Shown in pieces: positions 8,413 through 17,122 of a stretch of 56,384 nucleotides of DNA. The notes under the pieces are model-generated. The model did not search any database. It was not told the origin of the DNA and was given only the letters and a program-made list of their open reading frames with translations. This DNA comes from CAYOHG01 sp964465125 (GTDB taxonomy: Bacteria > Planctomycetota > Phycisphaerae > UBA1845 > Fen-1342). The stretch lies in NCBI GenBank assembly GCA_964465125.1, contig CAYXIO010000023.1:1-56384 (forward strand), written 5' to 3'. A program made the translations under genes and the position numbers. Numbering within the stretch: position 1 is the stretch's first letter; each line of letters begins with the position of its first letter.

Positions 8413-8632
8413 CGCGGAAGGCGGAGGGCCGAAAGGACCAGAGCCGAAGGTCGAAGGCCGAAGGCGGCGCCGTAGCACGTGGACACGTCGACAGGTGGAA
8501 AAGTCGGCAGGTCGGAAGGTCGGCAGGCCGAAACGGTCCGCGGAGCGCCGCGGCTCGGTCGGGCCAGCCAGACGTTGAGAAACGTGGGAGGATGTCGCCG
8601 CGGAAAAACGGGGCAATCCTCGGCGGAGACGG
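8413..8632. repeat. Intergenic spacer with degenerate 7-8 bp tandem repeats
   Basis: No gene is seen in this 220-bp gap between the arabinose operon and the restriction-modification gene, which converge. From 8413 to about 8470 a purine-rich degenerate heptamer recurs (AGGTCGA, AGGCCGA, AGGCGGC). From 8503 to 8534 there are four octamers in register: GTCGGCAG, GTCGGAAG, GTCGGCAG and GCCGAAAC. CACGTGGACACGTCGAC lies between the two blocks. Such repeats may come from replication slippage. I see no T-run terminator for either converging gene. Confidence 0.55.
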
Positions 8633-11600
8633 CTAGCCCGGTGCGTAAGCGGCTGGCAGCGAGTGGACGAGCTTCATCGTCTCGAGGCTGACGCGGATGA
8701 CCTGGCCGACCAGGCGGACGATGTACTGGGGGTCGTCGTCGCGGTTGGGGTCGCTGGTGATGCCGCTGCGGGGGTCGGTGTAGACCTGGTACTGGTCGAT
8801 GACCCATTCGAGGGCGGATCGGTTGCCGAGGCGGTAGGCGAAGGCTTCGGGCGGGATGTATTCGAGAGTGAGCGATTTGTTGACGGCCAGCGCGGTCTTG
8901 TCCTTGGAGAGGCGCATCTTGTCGTCCACGCGGTACGAGAGCGGCACGCCGACGGTCTCGGTGAATTTCAGCGGGTAGGGCTCGAGTTTTTCATAATCCA
9001 GGTGGAGGTCGGCGAGCTTTCGGCCGGCCTTGGCGAAGGCCTTGAAGTCCTGCGCGAGCGGAATGCGCGGCAATTCGCGCTTGAGATTGTCGGCAAACTT
9101 CTCGCGATAGCCGGGGTGGTGGAGCAGGCCGTAGATGTAGTGGAAGATGGTCCACTTGTCGATTTTCTTGTCCTTGTAATGCTCGCGGAAATGCTTCAAG
9201 GCCCAGTCGGTGATATTTTCGCGACGGTTTGAGCCATCTTCGTCGTAGAGGTAGAACGGGAAACACTGATGGCCGTCGCGCGTGCCGCACAAATGCAAAT
9301 CCACGGGTTGCGCAGCCATTAACGCACTGAAAGAATCTGACCGGTGCGCGATGTCGCTGCAGCAAAACACACGATTTTCGCTTTCCGACGCTTGAGTGGG
9401 GAAGATCTCGCCGAATCCGTAGAACCGGGCGTTGAGCACTCGATCCATGAAGAGCCATCGGCGGCAAAAGGGGCGATACAGCGACCGGCGCACCCGCTCC
9501 GTGGAGAACTGGGCGTAGCGTCCACGCTTCAGCGCCTTGCTCAGGTCCGCGTCCCAGACCACTCTTTCGTAACGAATATACTCATCGACGCGCGCGTCCT
9601 TTGGCGCACGCTTCCAGCGGTCCACTTCGAGATTGTAATCCTCCACGAAGCGCTCGATGCGACTCGCGAGCGACGCGGCGTCGAAGTCGTAGACGATCGC
9701 GTCGCGGTGAGTCGCAATTCCCAGCGAGTACGTTCTGAAAATTGTGGGAGTTGCCCCGTTCAGCGCGGAGCGCGCCTCCTTGCTGGCGATGGCCAGAAAC
9801 GAGTTGAACAGACTTCCATTGGCTGGCACGAGCCACGTGTTTCGGTGGTCGGGCTTCAGCGTCTGCCGCGCCGATTTGCCCGCCGTCTCGCCCTGGGCCA
9901 ACCATCTCAATTTCTCGCGTCGGGGCAGACGTTTTTCCACGCCCGCGTATCGCAGCGCGAACTTCCGTTGCTTACCTGCCTTCCGCACAGCGACCGTGAT
10001 TCCTACGCCGACTTGGATTCCAAATACATTGTATTGGGAGCCCGCCAATGTCGGATTCTCGCGTACGTTTCCTTCTAAATTGACGTGATAAATGGCGGAG
10101 AAATCTCTCGCCAGGTGTTTTCTCATGCCGTCGAACGCCACTTGCGTAATGAAGGAGTTGTTCGACACGAAGCAGACCACTCCTTCCCGTTCGCCAAGGC
10201 GATCGGCCGCCCAGCGAAAAAACTTCACATAGGGATCCGCGGTCTTGCTGACGGACGACGCTTGTGAATCCCTCGAATAGGTGCTCTTGATGCGAGCGTC
10301 AATGCGCGGATAGCAGCGATTCCGGTTTCGTTCTCCAAACACCATCTGTCCGACATTGTACGGCGGATTGCCGATGATCACGGTGATCGGCGCGTGACGT
10401 TGGCGATCCACGCGCACGGTGTTCTCCTGGGAGAACAGCGTGGCATGACGCGGATCTTCGATTTCCAGCGTATCCACGAAGCACAGCCCCTCAAACGACT
10501 CGTACTTCCCGGTCTGCTCGAAAAACGCATGCTCGATATTTAGCGCTGCAATGTAGTACGGCAGCAGCATGATCTCGTTCGCGAACAAGCGGTGCTTGTA
10601 CACATCCTCCAAATGCTTCTTCGGAATTCGCCGGATCAAGTTGACGATGAAATTGCCGGTGCCGGTGCAGGGGTCGATGATGTATACGTCGTCGCTCCAG
10701 AGATGCTTGCCGAACTCCTTCTCAAGCACCTCGGCCACGCTGGCGCACATGAAGTCGACGATTTCCTGCGGCGTGTAGACGATGCCCATCGTGTCGGCCA
10801 GCTTGACGCTGTAGCCCTGGAAAAACCGCTCGTAGACCGTGTTCAAAAAGTGCTGTTTGTCAGCAAAGTCGGTCATCGTGCGCGCGGCCTGCTCGATCGC
10901 GACGTAGAAACGGTCTAGCTCGCGCAGGTACGTGGTGCGGTCGAAGCTCTGGCTGGTCATGGCGAGCATGACCTTCTCGACCTCGGCGGCGATGACGTTG
11001 CGGCGGACGAACTCGGGATTGTCGAAGATTTCGCGGATGAGGCGCTCGGTGAGAATGTGCTGGATGAGCATCTCATCGACCGCGGCCGCCGAGAGATTCG
11101 GGTTCAAGCTTGTCTTGCACAGCTCGTAGAACGCGTCGAACGCCTGCTGGAAGGCCTTGTTGGACTTGTGGGTCTGGTCGATCTTCTGCTTGAGGCCCTC
11201 GGCGAGGTCGGGCACGCGCTGCTTGAACTCCTCGACGGCCTGCTCGAACTCCTCGATCTCGGGCTCGACGTACCGGAAGAACTCGGTCAGCAGCTCGGCC
11301 AGCCGCAGCGGGTCGCTCATGTCGACGCGGAGGATTTCGCGTTCGTGCTGGTAGAGGACAGCGGTCGCGGTGTCCTCGAAGATCATGTTGCTGGTCGGGT
11401 AACCGGCCTTACGCTTTTTCGCGATTTCGGCGTCGAGATTGTCGGCGGTGTCCTTGGCTTCCCAATAGCCGCGGACGAGGTTCATGTGGTCCTTGAAGGT
11501 GCCGTCGGGGCGGATGGAGCGTCCGTTGATCTTCTTCTCATGCTCCGCGATCAGGGTCCAGCCGGCGAGCTTGGCGGCTTCGGCGAGCAGGGCGTGAAAG

Positions 11601-11740
11601 GCCGGCCGCGTGCCCATCTCGTAAAGCACCTTCTGATGCGCCAGGTCTTTCAGGTCCGCGTAGTACTTCTCGATCAGCCTTGCCAGCCTCGGCGTTGTCG
11701 AGTTCCGCTGCTTTGAAGTCCGTTTGGCCAAGGCAGACAC
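8633..11740 (-). CDS. Single-chain type ISP/IIG restriction endonuclease-methyltransferase
   Basis: This 1035-residue protein combines cleavage, adenine methylation and target recognition in one chain and probably defends against foreign DNA. A PD-(D/E)XK-like nuclease signature is near the N-terminus (P78-D79 with E94-A95-K96). A coiled helical linker follows. The N6-adenine methyltransferase has motif I DPCTGTGNF starting at D356 and motif IV NPPY at 458-461. The C-terminal half resembles the type ISP specificity region (HYIYGLLHHPGYREKF, LARIPLAQDF-like LPRIPLAQDF, YTDPRSGITSDPN). The helicase domain of true type ISP enzymes is absent. I start it at GTG 11738-11740, which has GGGAGAG four bases upstream; an open frame runs further but covers aspartate kinase. 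The recognition half is visibly poorer in GC than its neighbours, which suggests acquisition by transfer. Confidence 0.88.
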   Translation of the reverse strand: MSALAKRTSKQRNSTTPRLARLIEKYYADLKDLAHQKVLYEMGTRPAFHALLAEAAKLAGWTLIAEHEKKINGRSIRPDGTFKDHMNLVRGYWEAKDTADNLDAEIAKKRKAGYPTSNMIFEDTATAVLYQHEREILRVDMSDPLRLAELLTEFFRYVEPEIEEFEQAVEEFKQRVPDLAEGLKQKIDQTHKSNKAFQQAFDAFYELCKTSLNPNLSAAAVDEMLIQHILTERLIREIFDNPEFVRRNVIAAEVEKVMLAMTSQSFDRTTYLRELDRFYVAIEQAARTMTDFADKQHFLNTVYERFFQGYSVKLADTMGIVYTPQEIVDFMCASVAEVLEKEFGKHLWSDDVYIIDPCTGTGNFIVNLIRRIPKKHLEDVYKHRLFANEIMLLPYYIAALNIEHAFFEQTGKYESFEGLCFVDTLEIEDPRHATLFSQENTVRVDRQRHAPITVIIGNPPYNVGQMVFGERNRNRCYPRIDARIKSTYSRDSQASSVSKTADPYVKFFRWAADRLGEREGVVCFVSNNSFITQVAFDGMRKHLARDFSAIYHVNLEGNVRENPTLAGSQYNVFGIQVGVGITVAVRKAGKQRKFALRYAGVEKRLPRREKLRWLAQGETAGKSARQTLKPDHRNTWLVPANGSLFNSFLAIASKEARSALNGATPTIFRTYSLGIATHRDAIVYDFDAASLASRIERFVEDYNLEVDRWKRAPKDARVDEYIRYERVVWDADLSKALKRGRYAQFSTERVRRSLYRPFCRRWLFMDRVLNARFYGFGEIFPTQASESENRVFCCSDIAHRSDSFSALMAAQPVDLHLCGTRDGHQCFPFYLYDEDGSNRRENITDWALKHFREHYKDKKIDKWTIFHYIYGLLHHPGYREKFADNLKRELPRIPLAQDFKAFAKAGRKLADLHLDYEKLEPYPLKFTETVGVPLSYRVDDKMRLSKDKTALAVNKSLTLEYIPPEAFAYRLGNRSALEWVIDQYQVYTDPRSGITSDPNRDDDPQYIVRLVGQVIRVSLETMKLVHSLPAAYAPG

Positions 11741-11878
11741 CGCTCTCCCGCGAGACTGAACCAGCCGACATGATACGCGCACGAAACGCGCCCGCGAACT
11801 GAACTGCGCTGAATCCCTACCGCTGCCCGGGCCACGCGATACACTCCGCCTACCGAAACGAAGCCGGAACGCGCGACC
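11741..11878. promoter_or_regulatory. Divergent intergenic region between restriction-modification gene and lysC
   Basis: This 138-bp gap must hold promoters for both divergent genes. I see the GGGAGAG ribosome-binding site of the minus-strand gene at 11744-11750, but no convincing -35/-10 pair, operator or riboswitch. Confidence 0.4.
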
Positions 11879-13099
11879 ATGGCCATTCTCGTGCAGAAAT
11901 TCGGCGGGACCAGCGTCGCCGACGCCCGGCGGCTGCACCTCGCCGCGCGCCGCGCGATCCGCGCCAAGCTCGCCGGCAACCAGGTCGTGCTGGTCGTCTC
12001 GGCCATGGGGCACACCACCGACCACCTGATCGACCTGGCCCGGCAGGTCTCGCAGCGGCCCGCCAAGCGCGAGATGGACATGCTGCTGTCCACCGGCGAG
12101 CAGGTCAGCATCGCGCTGATGGCGATGGCGATTCACGAGACCGGCTTCGACGCGATCAGCCTGACCGGCGCGCAGATCGGCCTGATGACCGACAGCCGGC
12201 ACACCCAGGCGCGCATCCGCTCGATCGACGCCGGCCGCATTCGCCAGCACCTGGACGCCGGCCGCATCGTCATCGTCGCCGGCTTTCAGGGCGTCGACCC
12301 GAATTTCAACATCACGACGCTGGGCCGCGGCGGCAGCGACACGACCGCCGTCGCGCTGGCCGCGGCGCTGCGCGCGGAAGCGTGCGAGATCTACACCGAC
12401 GTCGACGGCGTCTACACCGCCGACCCGCGGCTGGTGCCCGAGGCGCGCAAGCTTGACACGATCAGCTTCGACGAGATGCTTGAGCTGGCGGCGCTGGGCG
12501 CCGGCGTCATGCACGCACGCTCGATCGAGCTGGGCAAGAAATCCAACATCCCCATCCACGTGCGCAGCAGCTTCACCGACAACCCCGGGACCCTGATCAT
12601 GAACGAACCGCCAGGAATGGAAGACGTCGTCGTTCGCGGCGTGACGATCAAGCGCAACCTCGGGCGGGTCACGCTCAGCGGCCTGCCGGGCAGCGCGGGC
12701 CTGGCCGCCGAGGTGTTCTCACGCGTCGCGGCCCAGGGCATCGTGGTCGACGACATTCTGCAAACGGTCTACGACGGCGGAACGCGGGCCAGCATCACCT
12801 TCACGCTGCCCAGCGAGGGCCTGGGCGCGGCGGCGGCGGTCGGCGAGCTCATCCGCCAGCAGTACGAGGGCGCGGCGGTCGAAGTCGTCGACGGGCTGAG
12901 CTGCGTGAGCATCGTCGGCGTCGGGATGCGCTCGCACGGCGGCGTCGCCGCACGCATGTTCGAGGCGCTCGGGGCGGCGCGCATCAATATCGAGAACATC
13001 TCCACCAGCGAGATCGTCGTCAGCGTGCTGGTCAGGCAGGAGGACGGCGACCGGGCACTCCAGGTGGTCCACCGCGCGTTCGAACTTCAGCAGGCCTAG
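11879..13099 (+). CDS. lysC: Aspartate kinase
   Basis: Aspartate kinase makes 4-phospho-L-aspartate from aspartate and ATP, the first step to lysine, threonine and methionine. The 406-residue length fits the monofunctional lysC/ask class. The N-terminal KFGGTSVAD (7-15) binds ATP. VVSAMGHTTD, the sensing segment GAQIGLMTD and TTLGRGGSDTTA follow. The catalytic domain continues through EIYTDVDGVYTADPR. Two ACT domains occupy roughly 265-406, ending with INIENISTSEIVVSVLV. They imply allosteric feedback by lysine and/or threonine. The ATG is at 11879. It is transcribed alone, with the palindromic repeat array directly after its stop. Confidence 0.96.
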   Translation: MAILVQKFGGTSVADARRLHLAARRAIRAKLAGNQVVLVVSAMGHTTDHLIDLARQVSQRPAKREMDMLLSTGEQVSIALMAMAIHETGFDAISLTGAQIGLMTDSRHTQARIRSIDAGRIRQHLDAGRIVIVAGFQGVDPNFNITTLGRGGSDTTAVALAAALRAEACEIYTDVDGVYTADPRLVPEARKLDTISFDEMLELAALGAGVMHARSIELGKKSNIPIHVRSSFTDNPGTLIMNEPPGMEDVVVRGVTIKRNLGRVTLSGLPGSAGLAAEVFSRVAAQGIVVDDILQTVYDGGTRASITFTLPSEGLGAAAAVGELIRQQYEGAAVEVVDGLSCVSIVGVGMRSHGGVAARMFEALGAARINIENISTSEIVVSVLVRQEDGDRALQVVHRAFELQQA

Positions 13100-13127
13100 A
13101 GGCGCCATTCCCAGAACACAGGGGAGT

Positions 13128-13263
13128 CACCGGTTGAAAAACCGGTGCCACAGACCACCGGTTGAAACCGGTGCCACACACCACCGGTTGAAGAATCGGT
13201 GCCACAGACCACGGATTGAAAACCGGTGTCACAGGCCACGGGTTGAAAACCGGTGTCACAGGC
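13128..13263. repeat. Five-unit palindromic tandem repeat array
   Basis: Five tandem units of 26-28 bp occupy 13128-13155, 13156-13181, 13182-13209, 13210-13236 and 13237-13263, and a sixth begins with CACC. The consensus is CACCGGTT-GAA-AACCGGTG-CCACAGAC. The CACCGGTT and AACCGGTG arms are complementary, so each unit can fold into a tight hairpin with a 2-4 base loop. Units 1 and 2 keep perfect arms. Unit 3 keeps pairing through a G-U wobble. Units 4 and 5 have lost one or two pairs and read GTGTCAC for GTGCCAC. There are no unique spacers, so this is not CRISPR. It lies between converging lysC and thiolase genes and may serve both as a terminator. Confidence 0.9.
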
Positions 13264-13275
13264 CACCGTGCCTTT

Positions 13276-14454
13276 CTACATGGCTTCGATCGCCAGCGCC
13301 ACCGCGTTGCCGCCGCCCAGGCACAGCGACGCCACGCCGCGCTTCGCCTTGCGCAGCTTCATGGCGTGCATCAGCGTGACCAGGACGCGGGCGCCGCTGG
13401 CGCCGATCGGGTGGCCCAGCGCGATCGCGCCGCCGTGAACGTTGACCTTCTCCTCGTCGATCTCAAGCCCGCGCACGCAGGCCACGACCTGCGCCGCAAA
13501 AGCCTCGTTGAGCTCCCAGAGATCGACGCTGCCGCGCTCCCAGCCGGCCTTCTCGCAGACACGTTTGCAGGCGGCGATGGGGGCGAAGAACAGGTCGCGC
13601 GGGGGTCCGCCGGCCGTAGCCTGCGCGACGATGCGGGCCATCGCCGCGCCGCCGCATTTCTTCAGCCCGGCCTCGCTGACCACGAGCGTCATGGCGGCGC
13701 CGTCGGAGATCGCGGAGGCGTTGCCGGGCGTGACTGTGCCGTCGGGCTTGAACGCCGACCGCAGCTTCGCGAGCGATTCGAGCGACGAATCGTGCCGAAT
13801 CGTCTCTTCCGTGCTGAAGGGCTTGTCCGACTTGGGGAGTTCGATCGCGACGCGCTCGTGGTTGAACCATCCGGCCTTTTCGGCCGCCGAAGCGCGCTGG
13901 TGACTTCGGTGCGCGACGCGATCCTGGTCGGCGCGGGTGACACTGGCGCGGGCGGCGGTTTCCTCGGCGATCACTCCCATCAGCGCGTTGTCGTAGATGT
14001 TGGTCAGGCCGTCGAACGCCATCGCATCGACCAGCTTCACGTCGCCGAACTTGGCCCCGCGGCGCAGCTCATAGACCATGTGCGGCGCGTTGCTCATGCT
14101 CTCGATGCCGCCGGCCAGCACGACGTCGGCGTCGCCGGCTCGAATGGTGAGATCGGCGAACATCACGGCCTGAAGGCCGCTGCCGCAGACCTTGTTGACG
14201 GTCGTGCATGAGATGGTGTCGGGCACGCCGGCGTGCAACGCGACCTGCCGGGCGGGGTTCTGTCCGCAGCCGGCCTGAAGCACGTGCCCCACGTACACCT
14301 CGTCGATCGCCTTCGGATCGACGCGCGCGCCGTCGAGCAGCCCCTTGGCCACCTGCGCGCCGATCCGGGCGGCTGACAGCTTGGACAGCCCTCCGAGCAA
14401 CGAACCGATCGGGCTCCGCTTTCCGTCCACGAGATAGCTGTACGTCCTGGCCAT
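13276..14454 (-). CDS. Acetyl-CoA acetyltransferase (thiolase)
   Basis: This 392-residue thiolase either condenses two acetyl-CoA or cleaves acetoacetyl-CoA and longer 3-ketoacyl-CoA. The catalytic residues fall at family-standard positions: nucleophile C90 in NKVCGSG, H348 in GGAIALGHPIGASG and C378 in CLGGGNA. They match the C89/H348/C378 triad of the Zoogloea biosynthetic thiolase. The ADQD and GNASAISDGAA motifs are also present. Its stop is 12 bases past the repeat array, and its start follows the first acyl-CoA dehydrogenase gene by 49 bases in the same direction. This suggests a beta-oxidation or branched-chain-acid catabolic operon. Whether it works in breakdown or in synthesis is not settled by sequence. 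Confidence 0.94.
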   Translation of the reverse strand: MARTYSYLVDGKRSPIGSLLGGLSKLSAARIGAQVAKGLLDGARVDPKAIDEVYVGHVLQAGCGQNPARQVALHAGVPDTISCTTVNKVCGSGLQAVMFADLTIRAGDADVVLAGGIESMSNAPHMVYELRRGAKFGDVKLVDAMAFDGLTNIYDNALMGVIAEETAARASVTRADQDRVAHRSHQRASAAEKAGWFNHERVAIELPKSDKPFSTEETIRHDSSLESLAKLRSAFKPDGTVTPGNASAISDGAAMTLVVSEAGLKKCGGAAMARIVAQATAGGPPRDLFFAPIAACKRVCEKAGWERGSVDLWELNEAFAAQVVACVRGLEIDEEKVNVHGGAIALGHPIGASGARVLVTLMHAMKLRKAKRGVASLCLGGGNAVALAIEAM

Positions 14455-14503
14455 GTGCTTTCCTCGAGTCAGCTCGGGATCGTGCCTGACCCCGGTCCAG
14501 CTG

Positions 14504-15664
14504 TCATCGCGCGACCCAGCCGGGCTCCGTGATCAGCTTGCGGGCGATCACCAGCCGCTGAATCTCGCTGGTTCCTTCGTAAAGCTCGGTGATGCGCGCG
14601 TCGCGCAGGAAGCGCTCCACCGGATAGTCCGAAACGTAGCCGTAGCCGCCGTAGACCTGCACCGCCATGCCGCAGACGCGGCTGGACATCTCGCTGGCGT
14701 AGAGCTTGGCCATCGCGGACTCGGCGCCGAAGGGCCGCTTGTTCTGCTTGAGCCAGGCCGCCCGGCGCGTGAGGATCCGCGCGGTGACGATGCCCGTGTG
14801 CATGTCCGCGAGCTTCCACTGAATCGCCTGGAAATTCGCGATCGGCTGATCGAAGGCGACGCGTGTCTTGCTGTACGACAGGCTGCTGTCCAGCGCGGCC
14901 TGCGAGATGCCGACGGCCTGCGAGGCGACGCCGATGCGGCCGCCGTCGAGCGTCCCGAGCGCTACGCTGAGGCCCTTGCCGCGCTCGCCGAGGAGGTTCT
15001 CGTCGGGCACAACGCAATCCTCGAAGATCAGCTCGGTGGTGCTGCTGGCCTTGATGCCCAGCTTCTTCTCGACCTTGCCGATCTTCCAGCCGGGCATGTC
15101 GCGGTCGACGATGAACGCCGAAAGCCGCCGCCGCGGATTATCCGGATCGCTGACGGCGAAGAGCACCACCACGTGGGCCTCGCCGCCGTTGGTGACGAAG
15201 CACTTGGCCCCGTTGATGTGCCAGCCGTCGGGCTTGTGCACGGCCATGCAGCGCGCCGCGCCGGCGTCGCTGCCGGAGTTCGGCTCGGTCAGCGAGAAGC
15301 ACCCGATCCACTCGCCGGTGGAGAGCTTCGGCAGGTACTTGCGCTTCTGCGCCTCGGTCCCGTAGTTCAGGATCGGGTCGACGCAGAGGGAATGATGCGC
15401 GCTGACCAGAATGCCCGTCGCGCCGCAGGCGCGCGATAGTTCCTCGACCGCCATGCTGTACGAGACGAGATCCAGCCCCGCCCCGCCGTACTCGCTCGGC
15501 ACGTAGAGCCCGAACAGGCCCATCTCACCGAGCTGCGCAATCAGGCCGTCCTCGAAGCGTCCGTGGTGGTCGCGGGCCTCGGCCTTGGGCGCGATCTCGC
15601 GGTCACAAAACGTGCGCAGGGCCTCGCGAAGCTGCTGCTGATCCTCGTTCAATCGGAAATCCAC
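14504..15664 (-). CDS. Acyl-CoA dehydrogenase (short-chain type), copy 1
   Basis: This 386-residue flavoenzyme introduces the alpha-beta double bond in an acyl-CoA, passing electrons to ETF. The three-part fold is seen: N-terminal helices (1-115), the beta barrel with SLTEPNSGSDAGA and the FAD-contact FVTNGGEA, and the C-terminal helical domain with QVYGGYGYVSDYPVERFLRDAR. The catalytic base is E363 in YEGTSEIQRLVIAR. It resembles short-chain and butyryl-CoA dehydrogenases. It sits between a paralogue 102 bases upstream and the thiolase downstream, all in one direction. Exact chain length or branching of the substrate cannot be told from the sequence. Confidence 0.94.
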   Translation of the reverse strand: MDFRLNEDQQQLREALRTFCDREIAPKAEARDHHGRFEDGLIAQLGEMGLFGLYVPSEYGGAGLDLVSYSMAVEELSRACGATGILVSAHHSLCVDPILNYGTEAQKRKYLPKLSTGEWIGCFSLTEPNSGSDAGAARCMAVHKPDGWHINGAKCFVTNGGEAHVVVLFAVSDPDNPRRRLSAFIVDRDMPGWKIGKVEKKLGIKASSTTELIFEDCVVPDENLLGERGKGLSVALGTLDGGRIGVASQAVGISQAALDSSLSYSKTRVAFDQPIANFQAIQWKLADMHTGIVTARILTRRAAWLKQNKRPFGAESAMAKLYASEMSSRVCGMAVQVYGGYGYVSDYPVERFLRDARITELYEGTSEIQRLVIARKLITEPGWVAR

Positions 15665-15766
15665 GCCTCGTCACCTCTCGAACGGGGGCCGCTCGCCGCA
15701 GCACGGAAGTCGCCGCGGTTCGGCCTGCCCTGGTTCTCCTATTCGCACCGCGCCGCGCCGACCGCC

Positions 15767-16921
15767 TTACGCGACGGAGTTGAGCAGTTCGCGCGCGATG
15801 ATGATCCGCTGAATCTGGCTGCTGCCTTCCCCGATCTCGCACAGCTTGGCGTCGCGCATGTAGCGCTCCACCGGCATGTCCTTGGTATAGCCGTAGCCGC
15901 CGTGAATCTGGATCGCGTTCAGGCAGGCGCGCGTCGCCATCTCGCTGGCGAAGAGCTTCGCGATGCAGGCTTTGGTCTTGTCGGTCTCGCCGCGATCGAG
16001 CGAGATCGCCGCGTCCCAGACCAGCAGCCGGGCCGCATCCACCTCGGTGGCCATGTCCGCCAGCATGAACGAGATGGCCTGGTGCTCGGCGATCGGCTTG
16101 CCGAACGCCTGGCGCTCCTTGGCGTAGGCGAGCGACTCCTCCAGCGCGCCGCGGCCGAGCCCGACCGACAGCGCGCCGATGCCGACGCGTCCGCGCTCGA
16201 GCACCTTGAGCGCATCGATGTAACCGTTGCCTTCCTTGCCCAGCAGCGCTTCCGGCCCGACCGGCACCTCGCTCAGATTGAGCGTCACCGTGTCGCTGGC
16301 GCGCATGCCGAGCTTGTCTTCCTTGTGCCCGACTTCGAATCCCTTGGCGCCGCGCTCGACCAGGAATGCGGAGATGCCCTTCGGGCCTTTCTGCGGATCG
16401 GTGATCGCCGTGATCACGTAGACCCCGGCACGCTGCCCGTTGGTGATGAACTGCTTCTGCCCGCTGATCCGCCAGCCGGTGCCAGCGCGAACCGCGCGGG
16501 TCGTCATCGCGGCCGCGTCCGAGCCGCAGCCCGGCTCGGTCAGGCCCCAGGCGCCGAGGTACTCGCCGGTCGCCAGCGCCGGGAAGTACTTCTTCTTCTG
16601 CTCGTCAGTCGCGCCGGCAACTTTCATGTGCGCCAAGCAGAGCCCGTTGTGCGCCGCGAGCATCAGCGCCACCGCTCCGTCCTGCCGCGCGACCTCTTCC
16701 AGAATCACGGCATTCGCGAGATACCCAAGCCCCGCGCCGCCGAACTCCTCCGGCACCATCACACCCAGCAGGCCCAGCTCGGCCAGCTTGGTGACAATGG
16801 CGTCAGGCATCTTCTGCTCGGCGTCCCACTGGCGCGAATGCGGGCGAATCTCGCGGGCCGCAAAATCGCGAACGGTGTCCCGCAGCGCGACGAGATCTTC
16901 CGGCAGGTCAAAGCTCATCAT
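15767..16921 (-). CDS. Acyl-CoA dehydrogenase, copy 2
   Basis: A second 384-residue acyl-CoA dehydrogenase, distant from copy 1 in sequence but identical in layout. Visible motifs are WGLTEPGCGSDAAAM in the middle barrel, FITNGQRA, and QIHGGYGYTKDMPVERYMRDAK. The likely catalytic base is E365 in GEGSSQIQRIIIAR, where YEGTSE of copy 1 has become GEGSSQ, hinting at a different acyl pocket. It is the first gene of the minus-strand set dehydrogenase-dehydrogenase-thiolase. The ATG is at 16919-16921, and a second in-frame ATG follows at once. An arginase gene diverges 201 bases upstream. Confidence 0.94.
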   Translation of the reverse strand: MMSFDLPEDLVALRDTVRDFAAREIRPHSRQWDAEQKMPDAIVTKLAELGLLGVMVPEEFGGAGLGYLANAVILEEVARQDGAVALMLAAHNGLCLAHMKVAGATDEQKKKYFPALATGEYLGAWGLTEPGCGSDAAAMTTRAVRAGTGWRISGQKQFITNGQRAGVYVITAITDPQKGPKGISAFLVERGAKGFEVGHKEDKLGMRASDTVTLNLSEVPVGPEALLGKEGNGYIDALKVLERGRVGIGALSVGLGRGALEESLAYAKERQAFGKPIAEHQAISFMLADMATEVDAARLLVWDAAISLDRGETDKTKACIAKLFASEMATRACLNAIQIHGGYGYTKDMPVERYMRDAKLCEIGEGSSQIQRIIIARELLNSVA

Positions 16922-16987
16922 GCTGGTGCGGCTCCTTTCACGCGATGAATCGGGCGCCAGGCCGCGCAGTCGCGTCCGAGACGATAA

Positions 16988-16998
16988 GCTAGTCTAGC
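16988..16998. promoter_or_regulatory. Palindrome in the divergent dehydrogenase/arginase region
   Basis: GCTAGTCTAGC is a perfect inverted repeat of five bases around a central T, inside the only AT-rich patch (GATAAGCTAGTCTAG) of the 201-bp divergent gap 16922-17122. It lies 67 bases before the dehydrogenase ATG and 125 before the arginase ATG. It could be an operator; the regulator is unknown. The rest of the gap shows no clear promoter. Confidence 0.35.
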
Positions 16999-17122
16999 CG
17001 TGGCGGGACCGCATTAGAAGTGCGCCTAGTGCAGTTGCCCAAAAGCCTACGCAAATCGCGGCGGGCGCGGCTGCGTGCGCCGCACGGCGTGCAACGAGGC
17101 GGCGCCTCGAAAGAGCGGGTCC

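Noticed and set aside
11741..12559. N-terminal extension of the restriction-modification frame into lysC
   Set aside because: The extension overlaps a clearly functional aspartate kinase in antisense, has no domain, and a GTG with a good ribosome-binding site is available at 11740.
13128..13263. CRISPR array
   Set aside because: Units abut with no unique spacers, the copies are palindromic throughout, and no cas gene is present.
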